64,000 nt of DNA from Mesostigma viride. Lineage: Eukaryota; Streptophyta; Mesostigmatophyceae; Mesostigmatales; Mesostigmataceae. A program made the translations under genes and the position numbers. The stretch is taken from contig RPFO01002254.1 of the NCBI GenBank assembly GCA_009746045.1, positions 1 through 64,000 on the forward strand, read 5' to 3'. The first letter of the stretch is position 1. Each line of letters begins with the position of its first letter. Positions 13,097 through 25,700 of this stretch are shown piece by piece. The notes under the pieces were generated by a model. The model saw only the letters and a list, made by a program, of their open reading frames with translations, was not told the origin of the DNA and searched no databases.

Positions 13097-16000
13097 CTCC
13101 ATTGGTGTCATCATGGCTGGCCTACGTACATGGATGTCAAGGAATAGTAAATGATGAGGATTCAGGCTCCCATGGTGTCATCATGGCCCGTCTACGTACA
13201 TGGATGTCAAGGAATAGTAAATGATGAGGATTCAGGCTCCCATGGGGTCATCATGGCTTGTCTACGTACATGGTTGGCATTTATGTAATTAACGAGGAGG
13301 ATTCAGGCTCCATTGGTGTCATCATGGCTGGCCTACGTACATGGATGTCAAGGAATAGTAAATGATGAGGATTCAGGCTCCCATGGTGTCATCATGGCTT
13401 GTCTACGTACATGGTTGGCATTTATGTAATTAATGATGAGGATTCAGGCTCCCATGGTGTCTCCATGGCTGGCCTACGTACATGGATGTCAAGGAATAGT
13501 AAATGATGAGGATTCAGGCTCCCATGGTGTCATCATGGCCTGTCTACGTACATGGATGGCATGTATGTAATTAATGATGAGGATTCAGGCTCCCATGGTG
13601 TCATCATGGCTTGTCTACGTACATGGTTGGCATTTATGTAATTAATGAGGAGGATTCAGGCTCCCATGGTGTCATCATGGCTTGTCTACGTACATGGTTG
13701 GCATTTATGTAATTAATGATGAGGATTCAGGCTCCCATGGTGTCTCCATGGCTGGCCTACGTACATGGATGTCAAGGAATAGTAAATGATAAGGATTCAG
13801 GCTCCCATGGTGTCATCATGGCCCGTCTACGTACATGGATGGCATTTATGTAATTAATGATGAGGATTCAGGCTCCCATGGGGTCATCATGGCTTGTCTA
13901 CGTACATGGTTGGCATTTATGTAATTAATGAGGAGGATTCAGGCTCCCATGGTGTCTCCATGGCTGGCCTACGTACATGGATGTCAAGGAATAGTAAATG
14001 ATGAGGATTCAGGCTCCCATGGTGTCATCATGGCCTGTCTACGTACATGGATGGCATGTATGTAATTAATGATGAGGATTCAGGCTCCCATGGTGTCATC
14101 ATGGCTTGTCTACGTACATGGTTGGCATTTATGTAATTAATGAGGAGGATTCAGGCTCCCATGGTGTCATCATGGCTTGTCTACGTACATGGTTGGCATT
14201 TATGTAATTAATGATGAGGATTCAGGCTCCCATGGTGTCTCCATGGCTGGCCTACGTACATGGATGTCAAGGAATAGTAAATGATGAGGATTCAGGCTCC
14301 CATGGTGTCATCATGGCCCGTGTACGTACATGGATGGCATGTATGTAATTAATGAGGAGGATTCAGGCTCCCATGGTGTCATCATGGCTGGCCTACGTAC
14401 ATGGATGTCAAAGAAAAAGAAATGATGAGGATTCAGGCTCCCATGGTGTCATCATGGCTGGCCTACGTACATGGATGTCTCATAAAATAAATGATGAGGA
14501 TTCAGGCTCCCATGGTGTCATCATGGCTTGTCTACCTACATTGTTGGCATGTATGTAATTAATGATGAGGATTCAGGCTCCCATGGTGTCTCCATGGCTG
14601 GCCTACGTACATGGTTGGCATTTATGTAATTAATGATGAGGATTCAGGCTCCCATGGTGTCATCATGGCCCGTCTACGTACATGGATGGCATTTATGTAA
14701 TTAATGATGAGGATTCAGGCTCCCATGGTGTCATCATGGCTTGTCTACGTACATGGTTGGCATTTATGTAATTAATGAGGAGGATTCAGGCTCCCATGGT
14801 GTCATCATGGCCCGTCTACTTACATGGATGGCATTTATGTAATTAATGATGAGGATTCAGGCTCCCATGGGGTCATCATGGCTTGTCTACGTACATGGTT
14901 GGCATTTATGTAATTAATGAGGAGGATTCAGGCTCCCATGGTGTCTCCATGGCTGGCCTACGTACATGGATGTCAAGGAATAGTAAATGATGAGGATTCA
15001 GGCTCCCATGGTGTCATCATGGCCCGTCTACGTACATGGATGGCATTTATGTAATTAATGATGAGGATTCAGGCTCCCATGGGGTCATCATGGCTTGTCT
15101 ACGTACATGGTTGGCATTTATGTAATTAATGAGGAGGATTCAGGCTCCCATGGTGTCTCCATGGCTGGCCTACGTACATGGATGTCAAGGAATAGTAAAT
15201 GATGAGGATTCAGGCTCCCATGGTGTCATCATGGCCTGTCTACGTACATGGATGGCATGTATGTAATTAATGATGAGGATTCAGGCTCCCATGGGGTCAT
15301 CATGGCTTGTCTACGTACATGGATGGCATGTATGTAATTAATGATGAGGATTCAGGCTCCCATGGTGTCATCATGGCTGGCCTACGTATGTACATGGATG
15401 TCAAAGAAAAAAAAAATGATGAGGATTCAGGCTCCCATGGTGTCATCATTGCCCGTGTATGTACATGGTTGCCATTTATGTAATTAATGATGAGGATTCA
15501 GGCTCCATTGGTGTCATCATTGCCCGTGTATGTACATGGTTGGCATTTATGTATGTAATTAATGATGAGGATTCAGGCTCCATTGGTGTCATCATGGCTG
15601 GCCTACGTATGTACATGGATGTCAAAGAAAAAAAAATGATGAGGATTCAGGCTCCCATGGTGTCATCATGGCCCGTCTACGTACATGGATGTCAAGGAAT
15701 AGTAAATGATGAGGATTCAGGCTCCCATGGTGTCAGATGTCATGGCCTGTCTACGTACATGGATGGCATGTATGTAATTAATGATGAGAATTCAGGCTCC
15801 ATTGGTGTCATCATGGCTGGCCTACGTATGTACATGGATGTCAAAGAAAAAAAAATGATGAGGATTCAGGCTCCCATGGTGTCATCATGGCCCGTCTACG
15901 TACATGGATGTCAAGGAATAGTAAATGATGAGGATTCAGGCTCCCATGGTGTCATCATGGCCTGTCTACGTACATGGATGGCATGTATGTATTTAATGAT

Positions 16001-16965
16001 GAGGATTCAGGCTCCCATGGTGTCATCATGGCTGGCCTACGTACATGGATGTCTCAGAAAAAAAATGATGAGGATTCAGGCTCCCATGGTGTCATCATGG
16101 CTGGCCTACGTACATGGATGTCAAAGAAAAAAAAATGATGAGGATTCAGGCTCCCGTGGTGTCATTATGGCCCGTCTACGTGTTGTTGGCATGTATGAAA
16201 TGAATGATGAGGATTCAGGCTCCCATAGTGTCATCATGGCTGGCCTACGTACATGGTTGGCATTTATGTAATTAATGATGAGGATTCAGGCTCCCATGGT
16301 GTCATCATTGCCCGTGTATGTACATGGTTGGCATTTATGTAATTAATGATGAGGATTCAGGCTCCATTGGTGTCATCATGGCCCGTCTACGTACATGGAT
16401 GGCATGTATGTATTTAATGATGAGGATTCAGGCTCCCATGGTGTCATCATGGCTGGCCTACGTACATGGATGTCTCAGAAAAAAAATGATGAGGATTCAG
16501 GCTCCCATGGTGTCATCATGGCTGGCCTACGTACATGGATGTCTCAGAAAAAAAATGATGAGGATTCAGGCTCCCATGGTGTCATCATGGCTGGCCTACG
16601 TACATGGATGTCAAAGAAAAAAAAATGATCAGGATTCAGGCTCCCGTGGTGTCATTATGGCCCGTCTACGTGTTGTTGGCATGTATGAAATTAATGATGA
16701 GGATTCAGGCTCCCACAGTGTCATCATGGCTGGCCTACGTACATGGTTGGCATTTATGTAATTAATGATGAGGATTCAGGCTCCCATGGTGTCATCATTG
16801 CCCGTGTATGTACATGGTTGGCATTTATGTAATTAATGATGAGGATTCAGGCTCCATTGGTGTCATCATGGCCCGTCTACGTACATGGGTGGCATTTATG
16901 TATTTAATGATGAGGATTCAGGCTCCCATGGGGTCATCATGGCTTGTCTACGTACATGGAGTCAT

Positions 16966-17231
16966 ATTGATTCATGGAACAATGAGATACCATTCTTAAT
17001 TGAAAATTGTTCTTGATACTTTCACATGCATGCCCGGAATCGTGAATTTGTGCGGGTTTCCATGATGACAATCCTCATTGAATTCTTGAGCACACAATAT
17101 TGAGCAATTTAGGGGCACTTCGGCAATGTTGACCATTTTCATTCATGATCAATAAAATTAACATTTAATGCAATAAATACATATTCCACTCATTTTAATA
17201 AACCATGCAAAAACTTTACAAGCACGCTCAA
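16966..17231. other. Unique AT-rich spacer
   Basis: The satellite stops abruptly inside a monomer near 16960 and is followed by AT-rich single-copy sequence. I see no gene, RNA or element end in it. Confidence 0.6.
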
Positions 17232-18003
17232 GCTAGGGGTGGGCTGGCATGCACGCGTGGGTGTGGGGGTGGGCTGGCATGCATGCGTGGGTGTGGGGGT
17301 GGGCTGGCATGCACGTGTGGGTGTGGGGGTGGGCTGGCATGCATGCGTGGGTGTGGGGTTGGGCTAGCCTGCATGCGTGGGTGTGGGGGGGGCTGGCATG
17401 CATGCGTGGGTGTGTGTGGGGGGCTAGCATGCATGCGTAAGTGTGGGGGGGGGCTGGCATGCATGCGTGGGTGTGGGGGGGGCTGGCATGCATGCGTGGG
17501 TGTGTGTGGGGGGCTAGCATGCATGCGTAAGTGTGGGGGGGGGCTGGCATGCATGCGTGGGTGTGTATGGGGGCTGGCATGCATGCGTGGGTGTGTGTGG
17601 GGGGCTAGCATGCATGCGTGGGTGTGTGGGGGGGCTGTCATGCATGCGTGGGTGTGTGTGGGGGCTGGCATCCATGCGTGGGTGTGTGGGGGGCTAGCAT
17701 GCATGCGTGGGTGTGGGGGTGGGCTAGCATGCATGCGTGGGTGTGGGGGGGGCGGTCATGCATGCGTGGGTGTGTGGGGGGGCTGGCATGCATGCGTGGG
17801 TGTGTGGGGGGGCTAGCATGCATGCGTGGGTGTGGGGGTGGGCTAGCATGCATGCGTGGGTGTGAGTGTGGGCTAGCATGCATGCGTGGGTGTGGGGGGG
17901 GGCTAGCATGCATGCGTGGGTGTGGGGGGCCGGGGCCGGGGCTAGCATGCATGCGTGGGTGTGGGGGTGGGCTAGCATGCATGCGTGGGTGTGGGGGGGG
18001 CTA
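17232..18003. repeat. G-rich ~30 bp minisatellite
   Basis: About 25 head-to-tail copies of a unit of roughly 30 bases: GGGCT(G/A)GCATGCATGCGTGGG followed by TGTGGGGG-type runs. Each unit contains the alternating purine-pyrimidine stretch GCATGCATGCGTG and several G-runs of three or more, so G-quadruplex or Z-type structure is plausible. Open frames on both strands (Cys/Gly-rich on plus, His/Pro-rich on minus) are produced by the repeat and are not considered coding. Confidence 0.93.
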
Positions 18004-20871
18004 GCACGCCCCACCCCTCCATCGGCACAGCCAGCCTTGTGAGTCTACCCTTAACAACAAGGCTGGTAGGACGACACGCCTGAGCAGCATATGTCATGCC
18101 TATCTCAGGCTAATAATGTGTGATTTTGTGCCAACAACCAAGTTGTTCCACCCAACAACACATTATAAACCCTCTTCCAAAATGCCCAACAAGCCGGACA
18201 CGTGGAGGACCACACACGCAGTATATAAAGAGAAAATAAGCTGACTTTTTATCCAGCCAACCTGTGGCTAGCTGCTCTGGTTAGCATGACAAATGCTAAC
18301 ATTTACTCAGTGGGAAAGGTGAAGAGACCATTGGAACAGCCTACCTGACGCATGTGCCACCAAAGCATTGTGTCCCGCAAAATGCACACTGCCTCCTTTC
18401 TAACAAGCACGAGCCGCTCTCTTTAGGAGACAGGTGCCAGCTCGTCAGTGTCTGGGGAAAATGATGCCGCTGCTTAGGAAGACCGCGTGAATTTCCTCGA
18501 ACACAACTGTCTATAAAGCAAAAGAAATTTCAGAGAAGCATGGAAATAAAAGCATTACACCTTCCCGACAGGTTGCGGGCCACGCGCTGCAGAAAGCCAG
18601 CCACGTCACAGACGATTAACTAGCTAAAAGACACCCAGGAATCCAGCGATGCAGCGCCAGGACCCGCAACTTTCTGGCTGCATCTGGCCGGAAAGAAGGC
18701 AAAAAGCTTACGCTCAACGAGGTAAGAAAGCAGGAAAACGCAAGCTTAAGACGTTTAACACAAGAACGTACCATAACGGGCATTTATTCGTGCCCAGGCG
18801 CACAAGAAAGTCCACCCTTTCATGGAGTGGTTGGGCAGTACGCATCGCGCAGGGCTAATGTTATCTTACCGCAAAATGACGGGAAAGGTAAAGATAGCAG
18901 CGGGAATTTTTACGGCTTTAGAAACATCATTAAACTAGCTTTCCTTACGACCATCAAAACTGGCAACAATCGACAATCAACCCGGCAGGCATCCAATATA
19001 CTTTATTCATCCCGACAGAAATTCAGGCCGGACCCCCCCTGCCGATGGCAAAGAAAAAAAGCCCGCGACATTATAGATCGCAACCATCCCGCCATAAATT
19101 AGAATCAGTAACTAATTTTCTCCAACAATCGAGCATTTCTGCTTTCCGCGTGCCAGATTTGTCACGTTTCGTCTAAAGGCAGTCGCCATGGCCCCTACCG
19201 CAAGGGGTGCGCGCACCATGCCGACATAGCTTTTGGGCCTCAATTTGCACCGAAATTTGGTCCGTACCGTCCAGCTCAGTCGGATTATGTTGTCCATGTT
19301 CCCAAGAAAAGTCCTTATTTTAGGACCAGTTTGAATTAAAAAATATATGTGCAAACATCAAATTTTGACCCTGGCATTTTTACCACTGACAGATAACACA
19401 CTTTTTGAATTTTGGACAAAAACCTGGGTTCAAATAATTACATTTAGTGCCTGAATGGACCCTGGCCCATGGCAGGCCTCAAACCGCGAATTTGGTCAAA
19501 ATGAGAATTTAGGACCAATAGGACCAATTAGTGTCAACGCATGACCATGCTATCCACACGGTCCCTTGAGCATCTTACAAGCGCTAGGGGACCCTACGAG
19601 GCCTTGGGATGGCGGGGCAGCGTATAACAAGGCCATACCCTGCTGTGGCTGCCTCTATATATACGCGTGCTTCACGGTGTCACAGATGGTGCAGGTAATG
19701 CAATATACGGTTGCATGGTTGCTGAGGTTGCCCGGCTTGAACATGGCCCACCCCTTGCGGTAAACTTTCTCTAAGCATATGCCAAGCCTTCTTTGACATC
19801 ACGGACATGCTGGCCACCACCCAGCGATGAAAAAACATTGCATTTGCATTGCAACTAACACATGAATGCAGCCAAATCAAGTTACAGAACAACGTTGTGC
19901 TAACATGCAACGCTTTGTGAGCGAATTCAGGGTGCATGTAACACCTAAACCATATTGTATATACTGTCTGAGAACACCCTGAACAACTGCAGGCCATAGG
20001 ACCATGGTTTATAACTAACACATGAGTAAAACTGCTCTTACGCATGTGTGTTTTAGCTGCAGCGGACGACGAAGATAGAGACGTAAAAAATTGTATGACG
20101 TAAACCAACTATGTGTGACAGTTATGTGCACAGAGAGCGTCCCCTCTTTTTAGGCATAGCTTACTGACTCAAAACACCACGACAGCGTTGCCAGTTACAC
20201 TCATGATCTAGGGCACCCCGGCACGTACCTGCTACTTACGTCGCCTCATTCCAGATGGTTGCAAAAAAGTCGCTGAAATCCGCAGCGAGGTCAGCTTTCC
20301 GAGAGCTGAGCGCACCAAAGCTGGCCAACCGGTTCGAAAATGATATAAACCACGCTTGTGCTGCGTTCTAGGTCCAAGAAATACCGAAAGTGAAGACCTA
20401 TAAGGTGCGCTCGCTGCCCAGCCTGAACGTCCCTAAAACATGGTCGACAATGGAAATCGGGCAAGAATATCACGGCCCAGGCGCTCCCATGTCAAATACT
20501 CCGTTTATAAACTCCAGACTATAATCAAAATCGTCCACAAAAATTTCCTGGCTTGATTCGCACCACCATTGCTAATACACTAACATGTTTGTGCCAAAAT
20601 CGACCCTCCGCGAGCAGGCGATCTGCGACCCATTTGTGTTGTGCCGCTGTGCTACAGCGCTACACATAAAAACTTGCGCAGAAAATTTCACAGCCTTTAA
20701 GCATAACTAACGACCTTTCGTTTTTGCTACTGGGCGCCCGAAATGATAAACGCACGTGAAAACGCCGGCCACGATTGTCAGGTCGCCATATCCACCTCAG
20801 ATCATTCCCGCACCCACTTTTTCGCTCCAAAATCGGTTATATTTTTGGTCGAGGTACCTACTTTCCCGCCA
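18004..20871. other. Intergenic, no gene recognised
   Basis: About 2.9 kb of mixed composition without a frame that looks like a known protein and without a clear repeat family. Several frames of 60-140 codons exist but have no domain features or plausible splice partners. Exons of a weakly conserved gene cannot be excluded. Confidence 0.5.
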
Positions 20872-20985
20872 TTATACCCGGTACCCGGGTACGGAATCCG
20901 GGTACCATGTGCCGGTACCACGGGTCGGGTACATCATGCCGGGTACGGTCCACATGGGGTACGGTCCATATAGTGACCCCCCCCC
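20872..20985. repeat. GGGTAC/GGTACC-rich cluster
   Basis: A run of degenerate hexamers of the type CGGGTA and GGTACC recurs about ten times, ending in a C-run. It is simple degenerate repeat DNA. Nothing shows a regulatory function. Confidence 0.6.
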
Positions 20986-21007
20986 GGTACCTCGGTTATA
21001 GTAAATT

Positions 21008-21044
21008 GGTCCTTAATTTAGGACAAAGTCCTAAATTAAGGACC
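21008..21044. repeat. Perfect 17 bp palindrome, 3 nt loop
   Basis: GGTCCTTAATTTAGGAC is followed by AAA and then by its exact reverse complement. The arms are 17 bases without mismatch. It lies next to the GGGTAC cluster with no gene nearby. It could be the core of a small foldback element or a cruciform-forming sequence. Confidence 0.85.
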
Positions 21045-22084
21045 GTGGGAGGCTTAACAATGTATGTGGATCGGCCGTGTTGGTTGCATACGCAGGTATA
21101 TTAATTCTTGCATTCGCCCCGGACCTTCCCCAGGACAGGTCAGGATATAACAATAATTCTTGCATTCGCCCCCGCCCTTTCCTATGGCCTGGTCAGGTTT
21201 GGGCGCGACGCCACTAGCGCGGCGCCCGCGACAGAGTGGCCAGGCTCGAGCACGTTTTCTGGATCCCAAGCACCGGATTGGACACTGTCCGAGGACTGGA
21301 CAGGAATTGGCTGACCAATCGGATGCTTGCTCGTCGTCTCCAAAAACATATATAAAGAGCCAAATCGCGCGAACTACGCAAGGATCCTTTAAGCAGCGTT
21401 ACTCTGCCGAAATGTCAACCTAGGCCGGTCAAGTGACGCCGAGGTGTTCACCGATAGTTCAGGTCAGCCACAGCGCGCCTTCGAATGTAGGCACGGTCGC
21501 ATTTTTTTTTAGGAAATGTAGAATTGTTGTCGACCAGCTACCAACGCCCGACCGGACCCATACAACGGAAACATCAAGGCGATGTGATGTAGGTGTGTCT
21601 GATATGTCATTAATACACAGAGCATCGTGAATATAATATATAATATAAATTATATAATATACTATAATTAATATATAATTTTAATTTTATGTTAATTTTA
21701 ATGTTATTTCATATAACATAATATAGCATAATATAATATAATATAATATAATATTATATAAAGTAGTATATAAAAAATTAAAATGTAAAAGAAAAATATC
21801 TACCTTATTGGGGTTTAATGTTCCTTTCCAGTTCAGCATAAGTACACTCTTGAGTGTGTGCAATGTTTGGTTATACGCCATTGTCTTAAAATAGCAACCA
21901 ATGTAAACCTCCGTCCTAACCACATTTGGATACAATAAAGACATTGATGCCTGACACATAGCATTCATTGCTTGAAATACCATGCATATTTTGTGTCAAT
22001 GTTCTGCAGACCACAGCTTCAAGTGGGCATACTTCGCTTTCCTCAATATAATGGCGACATGGCATTTGGTGAAAGTGGTGAGTG
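21045..22084. other. Intergenic with AT-rich tract and small duplication
   Basis: AATTCTTGCATTCGCCCC occurs twice about 47 bases apart near 21104 and 21151, a short tandem duplication. At 21630-21780 the DNA is almost pure A/T with TATAATA-like reiteration. No gene is recognised. Confidence 0.55.
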
Positions 22085-22650
22085 CCATGAAGTTGCGCCG
22101 GCCGTCGTTATCCATGACGAACTGAATGGGTTTCGTGCAAATCAAGTTTTTTGTTTTGGTGTTCCAGTTGCGCCGGCCGGCGTTTCCAATGGTATCTTGC
22201 GCGCACTTGCAAAAGCTTGCACGCTTATCAACATTTTGTGTTGGTAAACATTTTATCACCTCTGGGATTTCCGCCTTCACTACCTGAGTTGCTTCTTTGT
22301 GGTTTTCAAATGCAACCGAGTTACGCCGGCCGTCGTTACTCATGACAAATTGTAGGGGTTTTGTGCAAATCACTTTTGTATGGTTTATGTACATGCATCC
22401 AGTTGCGCCGGCCGGCGTTTCCAATGGTATCTTGCAGTTGCGCAATCAGGCCCCATTACCAAAAGTGTGTTTGTACATCTTTTTTACACCTGAAGGATTT
22501 CTGCCTGCATATCCTGAGTTGCTTCTTAATGGTTTTTAATTGCGCCCGAGTTACGCCGGCCGTCGTTATTAATGACAAACTGTATGTGTTTCATAAAATC
22601 ACTTTTGTATGGTTTACATGTATCCAGTTGCGCCGGCCGGCGTTATTAAT
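22085..22650. repeat. ~229 bp tandem repeat with CGCCGGCCG palindromes
   Basis: Three copies are anchored at 22092, 22320 and 22550. Each holds a pair of near-palindromic motifs, T(T/A)(G/A)CGCCGGCCGTCGTT and then GTTGCGCCGGCCGGCGTT, 75-82 bases apart. Copies two and three also share the flanking CCTGAGTTGCTTCTT. A single motif of the first kind lies inside intron 3 of the downstream transposase-like gene, and a diverged GTTGCGCCCCAAGGCGTTTC is in its intron 2. The array may therefore be intronic sequence of the same gene or a family of intron-borne elements. Confidence 0.75.
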
Positions 22651-22790
22651 GACGCTTGTCGTTCTTGTTTGATGCCCATCGTTTTCGTCGTGTCTTTAAT
22701 GGTGATTATTTATCATTACTCATCCTCAGGGCTTTCGGTGCCGCGGGATTAAGAGGCGAAAAAAATCAGCTGCCGTCTGACCAAAGTCTG

Positions 22791-25700
22791 ATGGCGCGAT
22801 CGGGGCGGGGGGCCGTTTCCGACGGTTCGCGTCCCTTGTCCAATGACGACCGGGAGCCTGCACTTCGCGGTCTCTGGAGCGACAAGTACATCGAGAACAA
22901 GGGGTACAAAATTGCCAATGACATCTTTCCTATCATGGCGGAACGCGTGAAAGCAAACAACCACAGGACGCCAGAGATGAGCGCGGAGGTTCTGTCTTGC
23001 GCAGCTTCAAGACTAAATGCCATGGTGGCGGAGAGCAACGGCATTAAGAAGAGGAAGAACTGTGACGGCGGGCTTCCTGAAAATTGGGCGGAATCTCTTC
23101 GGGATAACATCAAGAAGGCTTTTGGCGACTTGGGAACATCTGAGAAGGATCGTGGGCTTAGGTGGGCCTTGTGTGGACTTGTTACGAAGGCAATGGAGGG
23201 CGTCCCGGACAGGATTGTGGAGCGCGCGTTCGGGATTGACAGGCGCTTTGTCGCAACTGTTCGGGGTCACAGGGATGGAATGGAAGAAGGGGAGGACGAC
23301 CTTTTGATGAGTGCGCCAGAGAGGAGGAGGAGGAAAGACGAGCTTCCGACGGAAGTCATTGCCCTGATACAAGCGTGCTGGAGGGATGATAACTTGACGC
23401 GGGCGTCTCCGAACATGAAGGATGTTCATTGTGAATGGACCAGAAAGGATTACAAACATACACTAGCGTTTTCGGAGGGTGCGCGCTACTATACTGTCTC
23501 CAAGTCGAAGATTTACGAAGTGTTCATTTCCCGCCATCCGGAGTTGAAGCCACCGCGGCGGATGGACAGTAGGGAGGGGGGGGGGGGAGGGAGAGGAGGG
23601 TGTGAGGGGGGGAAATCAGGTGATTTTGGAGACGGAGGCAGGGATGTCAATGCTACGCACGAATCAGAAGAGCACAGTTCATGTGGGATACACTACTTTT
23701 TGCAAGCATATGCCCGCATGCGTCAAGGGGCGGTGGAAAATGCGGAACTTGTGCGCATGCCAGCACCACACTACCATGCAGTCCATGGTTGGGGGGTTGG
23801 CCAAATTTCGTGCAACTTTTCATGCCAGATGCGAGTGCGGACCTGAATGCCACGCGTGCGATCATGGTAGCCAGCTCGACGTGGGGTCGTCCGTGCCCAC
23901 ATGTTCCATTTTCAAAGCCACTCACACGACAGAGTGGGTGAACAAGTTTACTTGTGAGGTGGAGGGGATGAGGGAGGGGGGAGGTTCGAGGTCGTCTGTG
24001 GGGTCGTCGCGGCCGCAGGTTCAGCCTTTTCAGGGCGAACTTGAGGATCTGCCCATGCATGGGAGGGTGCTGGACGACGAGGAAGGGGTGCCCGATCATG
24101 ACCTGGGCGAGGAGTTGGGGGTTTGCTCGATCCGGCGTAAGGCTTGTGTGTTGGGCACTTGCCTGGCTCCCAAGTGTGGAATTCGGAACTTCATGTTATG
24201 CGAACGGGAGGAGGCTTCCAACCACCTGATTTCATGGACCAGATACGAGATGCAGGATGTGCCGCCGGGTGCGGTTCTTGGGCCAGAGGTAATTTTTAGT
24301 GGAGTGGTTGCGCCCCAAGGCGTTTCTTTTGCAATGTTTCCTGAAGTTCTTGGGCCAGAGGTAATTTTTAGTGGAGTGGTTGCGCCCCAAGGCGTTTCTT
24401 TTTCAATTTTTCCTGAGGTCCTGTCTTTTTTCTTTCTACAGGTCATTGGTGGGTCGAAGTTGATGTCTTTTCTGTATGTGCACACTGCGCATATGCAGGA
24501 CGACTGTGACGAGATCGCAAAGGCTGGTGGGCAGCGATTGACGCAAGTCGACGTCAAGTCCACACCAACGGAGCTAAAGGAGGCAATTGTGGACAAGTGG
24601 CCGGACTTCATCCAGCATTGCTTCAACGCGTGGTGGCAAGCGGACGCCTCCAAGGAATGTCTCTCAAGGATGCGGGTGGGGGACCTTGTATGCCACACAG
24701 ATTACGCCGAGAACTACCAGTCTTACACCTATCACAATCTCCAAGCACAGTATTGGCATCCAGTCACATTCGTCCTTATGCCCTGGATCGTGCGCTACTT
24801 GGATCCAGCGTCGGGAAAGGTCGTGAGAAGGGAGTTTCACTTCATCGGACAGGGCGGAATGAAAAGGGACGGGCGGGCCCTCCGTTTTGCTATCCTCAAA
24901 ATCCTGGCGACACTACGGTCAGAAGGGGTAGAGGTGAAGCGCTTCATTGGGTGGTCGGACAATTGCTCCATGCAGTTCAAGTCAAGGAATGTGATCGCGG
25001 AAGTGGCCCGGCTGCTGACGGAGGATCCGCACCTGGAGTCATTTGAGTGGAATTACTTTGGGGAGCAGCACGGAAAGGGGGAGGTGGATGGAGCTGGTGG
25101 GACTGTGAAGTGCATGTTGAGGAGGTGGCACATCAGGGAAGAGAACCAGGACAAACAGACGGCCGCCCAGTTGGTGGAGAATCTGGCGTCGGGGGCGGTG
25201 GGCGGGACCACAACGACCAGGCGTAACTTCTTCGAGTTCCCCGAGGTAATTAAGTGTACAGTCCTCGTTCAGGGAATAGTTACGCCGGCCGTCGTTTCTA
25301 GGGCGTTCTTGGAGTCCTGGCGATCAGGAGTGCTTAATAAAACACAACTAGCTCGATGGTCTCGTAACTTCAACTTTCCCTTGTGCAAATCTTGTCTTCG
25401 ACGCGCAGGTGCTTCCTTACAGCCCAGGGCGCGGCGAAATCAAAGGAGTGAAGAAGGCGCACTGGTGGCGCATGGACAAGTCGAATGTGACGCGCTTAAT
25501 GCTGCGCCAGTATTCCTGCTATTGTGGCGGTGCGTGCGCCGAGGAAAGGTGGTGGGATTGTCGAAAGGAGTGGACCGACATGGACGGCTGGAATGTGGGA
25601 GGTGCTCGGATGAAGCTCCACAAACTGGGGGAGCCAGTGCAAAGGAACCCAAACGGACAAGGGGGGCACGCAGGGACGCGACTGAACAGACTACAGGCAG

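Larger units (their letters stand above)
7353..16317. repeat. Higher-order repeat, ~4.34 kb period
   Basis: The order of monomer variants recurs. Equivalent points lie at 7353, 11692 and 15459, and at 6246, 10586 and 14352, giving spacings of 4339-4340 and 3766-3767 bases. The middle copy is shorter because a block of about 573 bases, present after 7353 and after 15459, is missing after 11692. Outside that deletion the copies are nearly identical, which points to recent unequal exchange or segmental amplification. Confidence 0.85.
4441..16965. repeat. Satellite array of ~60-74 bp monomers, clean part
   Basis: Tandem monomers share the block GATGAGGATTCAGGCTCC, then CATGGTGTCATCATGG, then a CTACGTACATGG segment. 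They end in one of several tails: GGTTGGCATTTATGTAATTA, GGATGTCAAAGAAAAAAA, GGATGTCAAGGAATAGTAA or GGATGTCTCAGAAAAAAA. Tail choice sets the monomer length, about 60 to 74 bp. With the noisy part this is roughly 250 monomers in 17 kb. The long open frames, up to 270 codons, repeat the same peptide in several frames and are frame artefacts. A subtelomeric or pericentromeric location is possible but not shown. Confidence 0.95.

Noticed and set aside
1-16965. Many open frames of 60-270 codons (SGSHGVIMAGL-type peptides)
   Set aside because: They recur in several frames with every monomer and simply reflect stop-free stretches in the satellite.
4441-16965. CRISPR-like array
   Set aside because: There are no unique spacers. 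Whole monomers are tandem and nearly identical, and the DNA is eukaryotic.
17205-18004. Cys/Gly-rich or His/Pro-rich proteins on both strands
   Set aside because: Both follow from the 30 bp minisatellite. No gene signals surround it.
21630-21780. AT-rich tract as replication origin or matrix attachment site
   Set aside because: Composition alone does not support a function.
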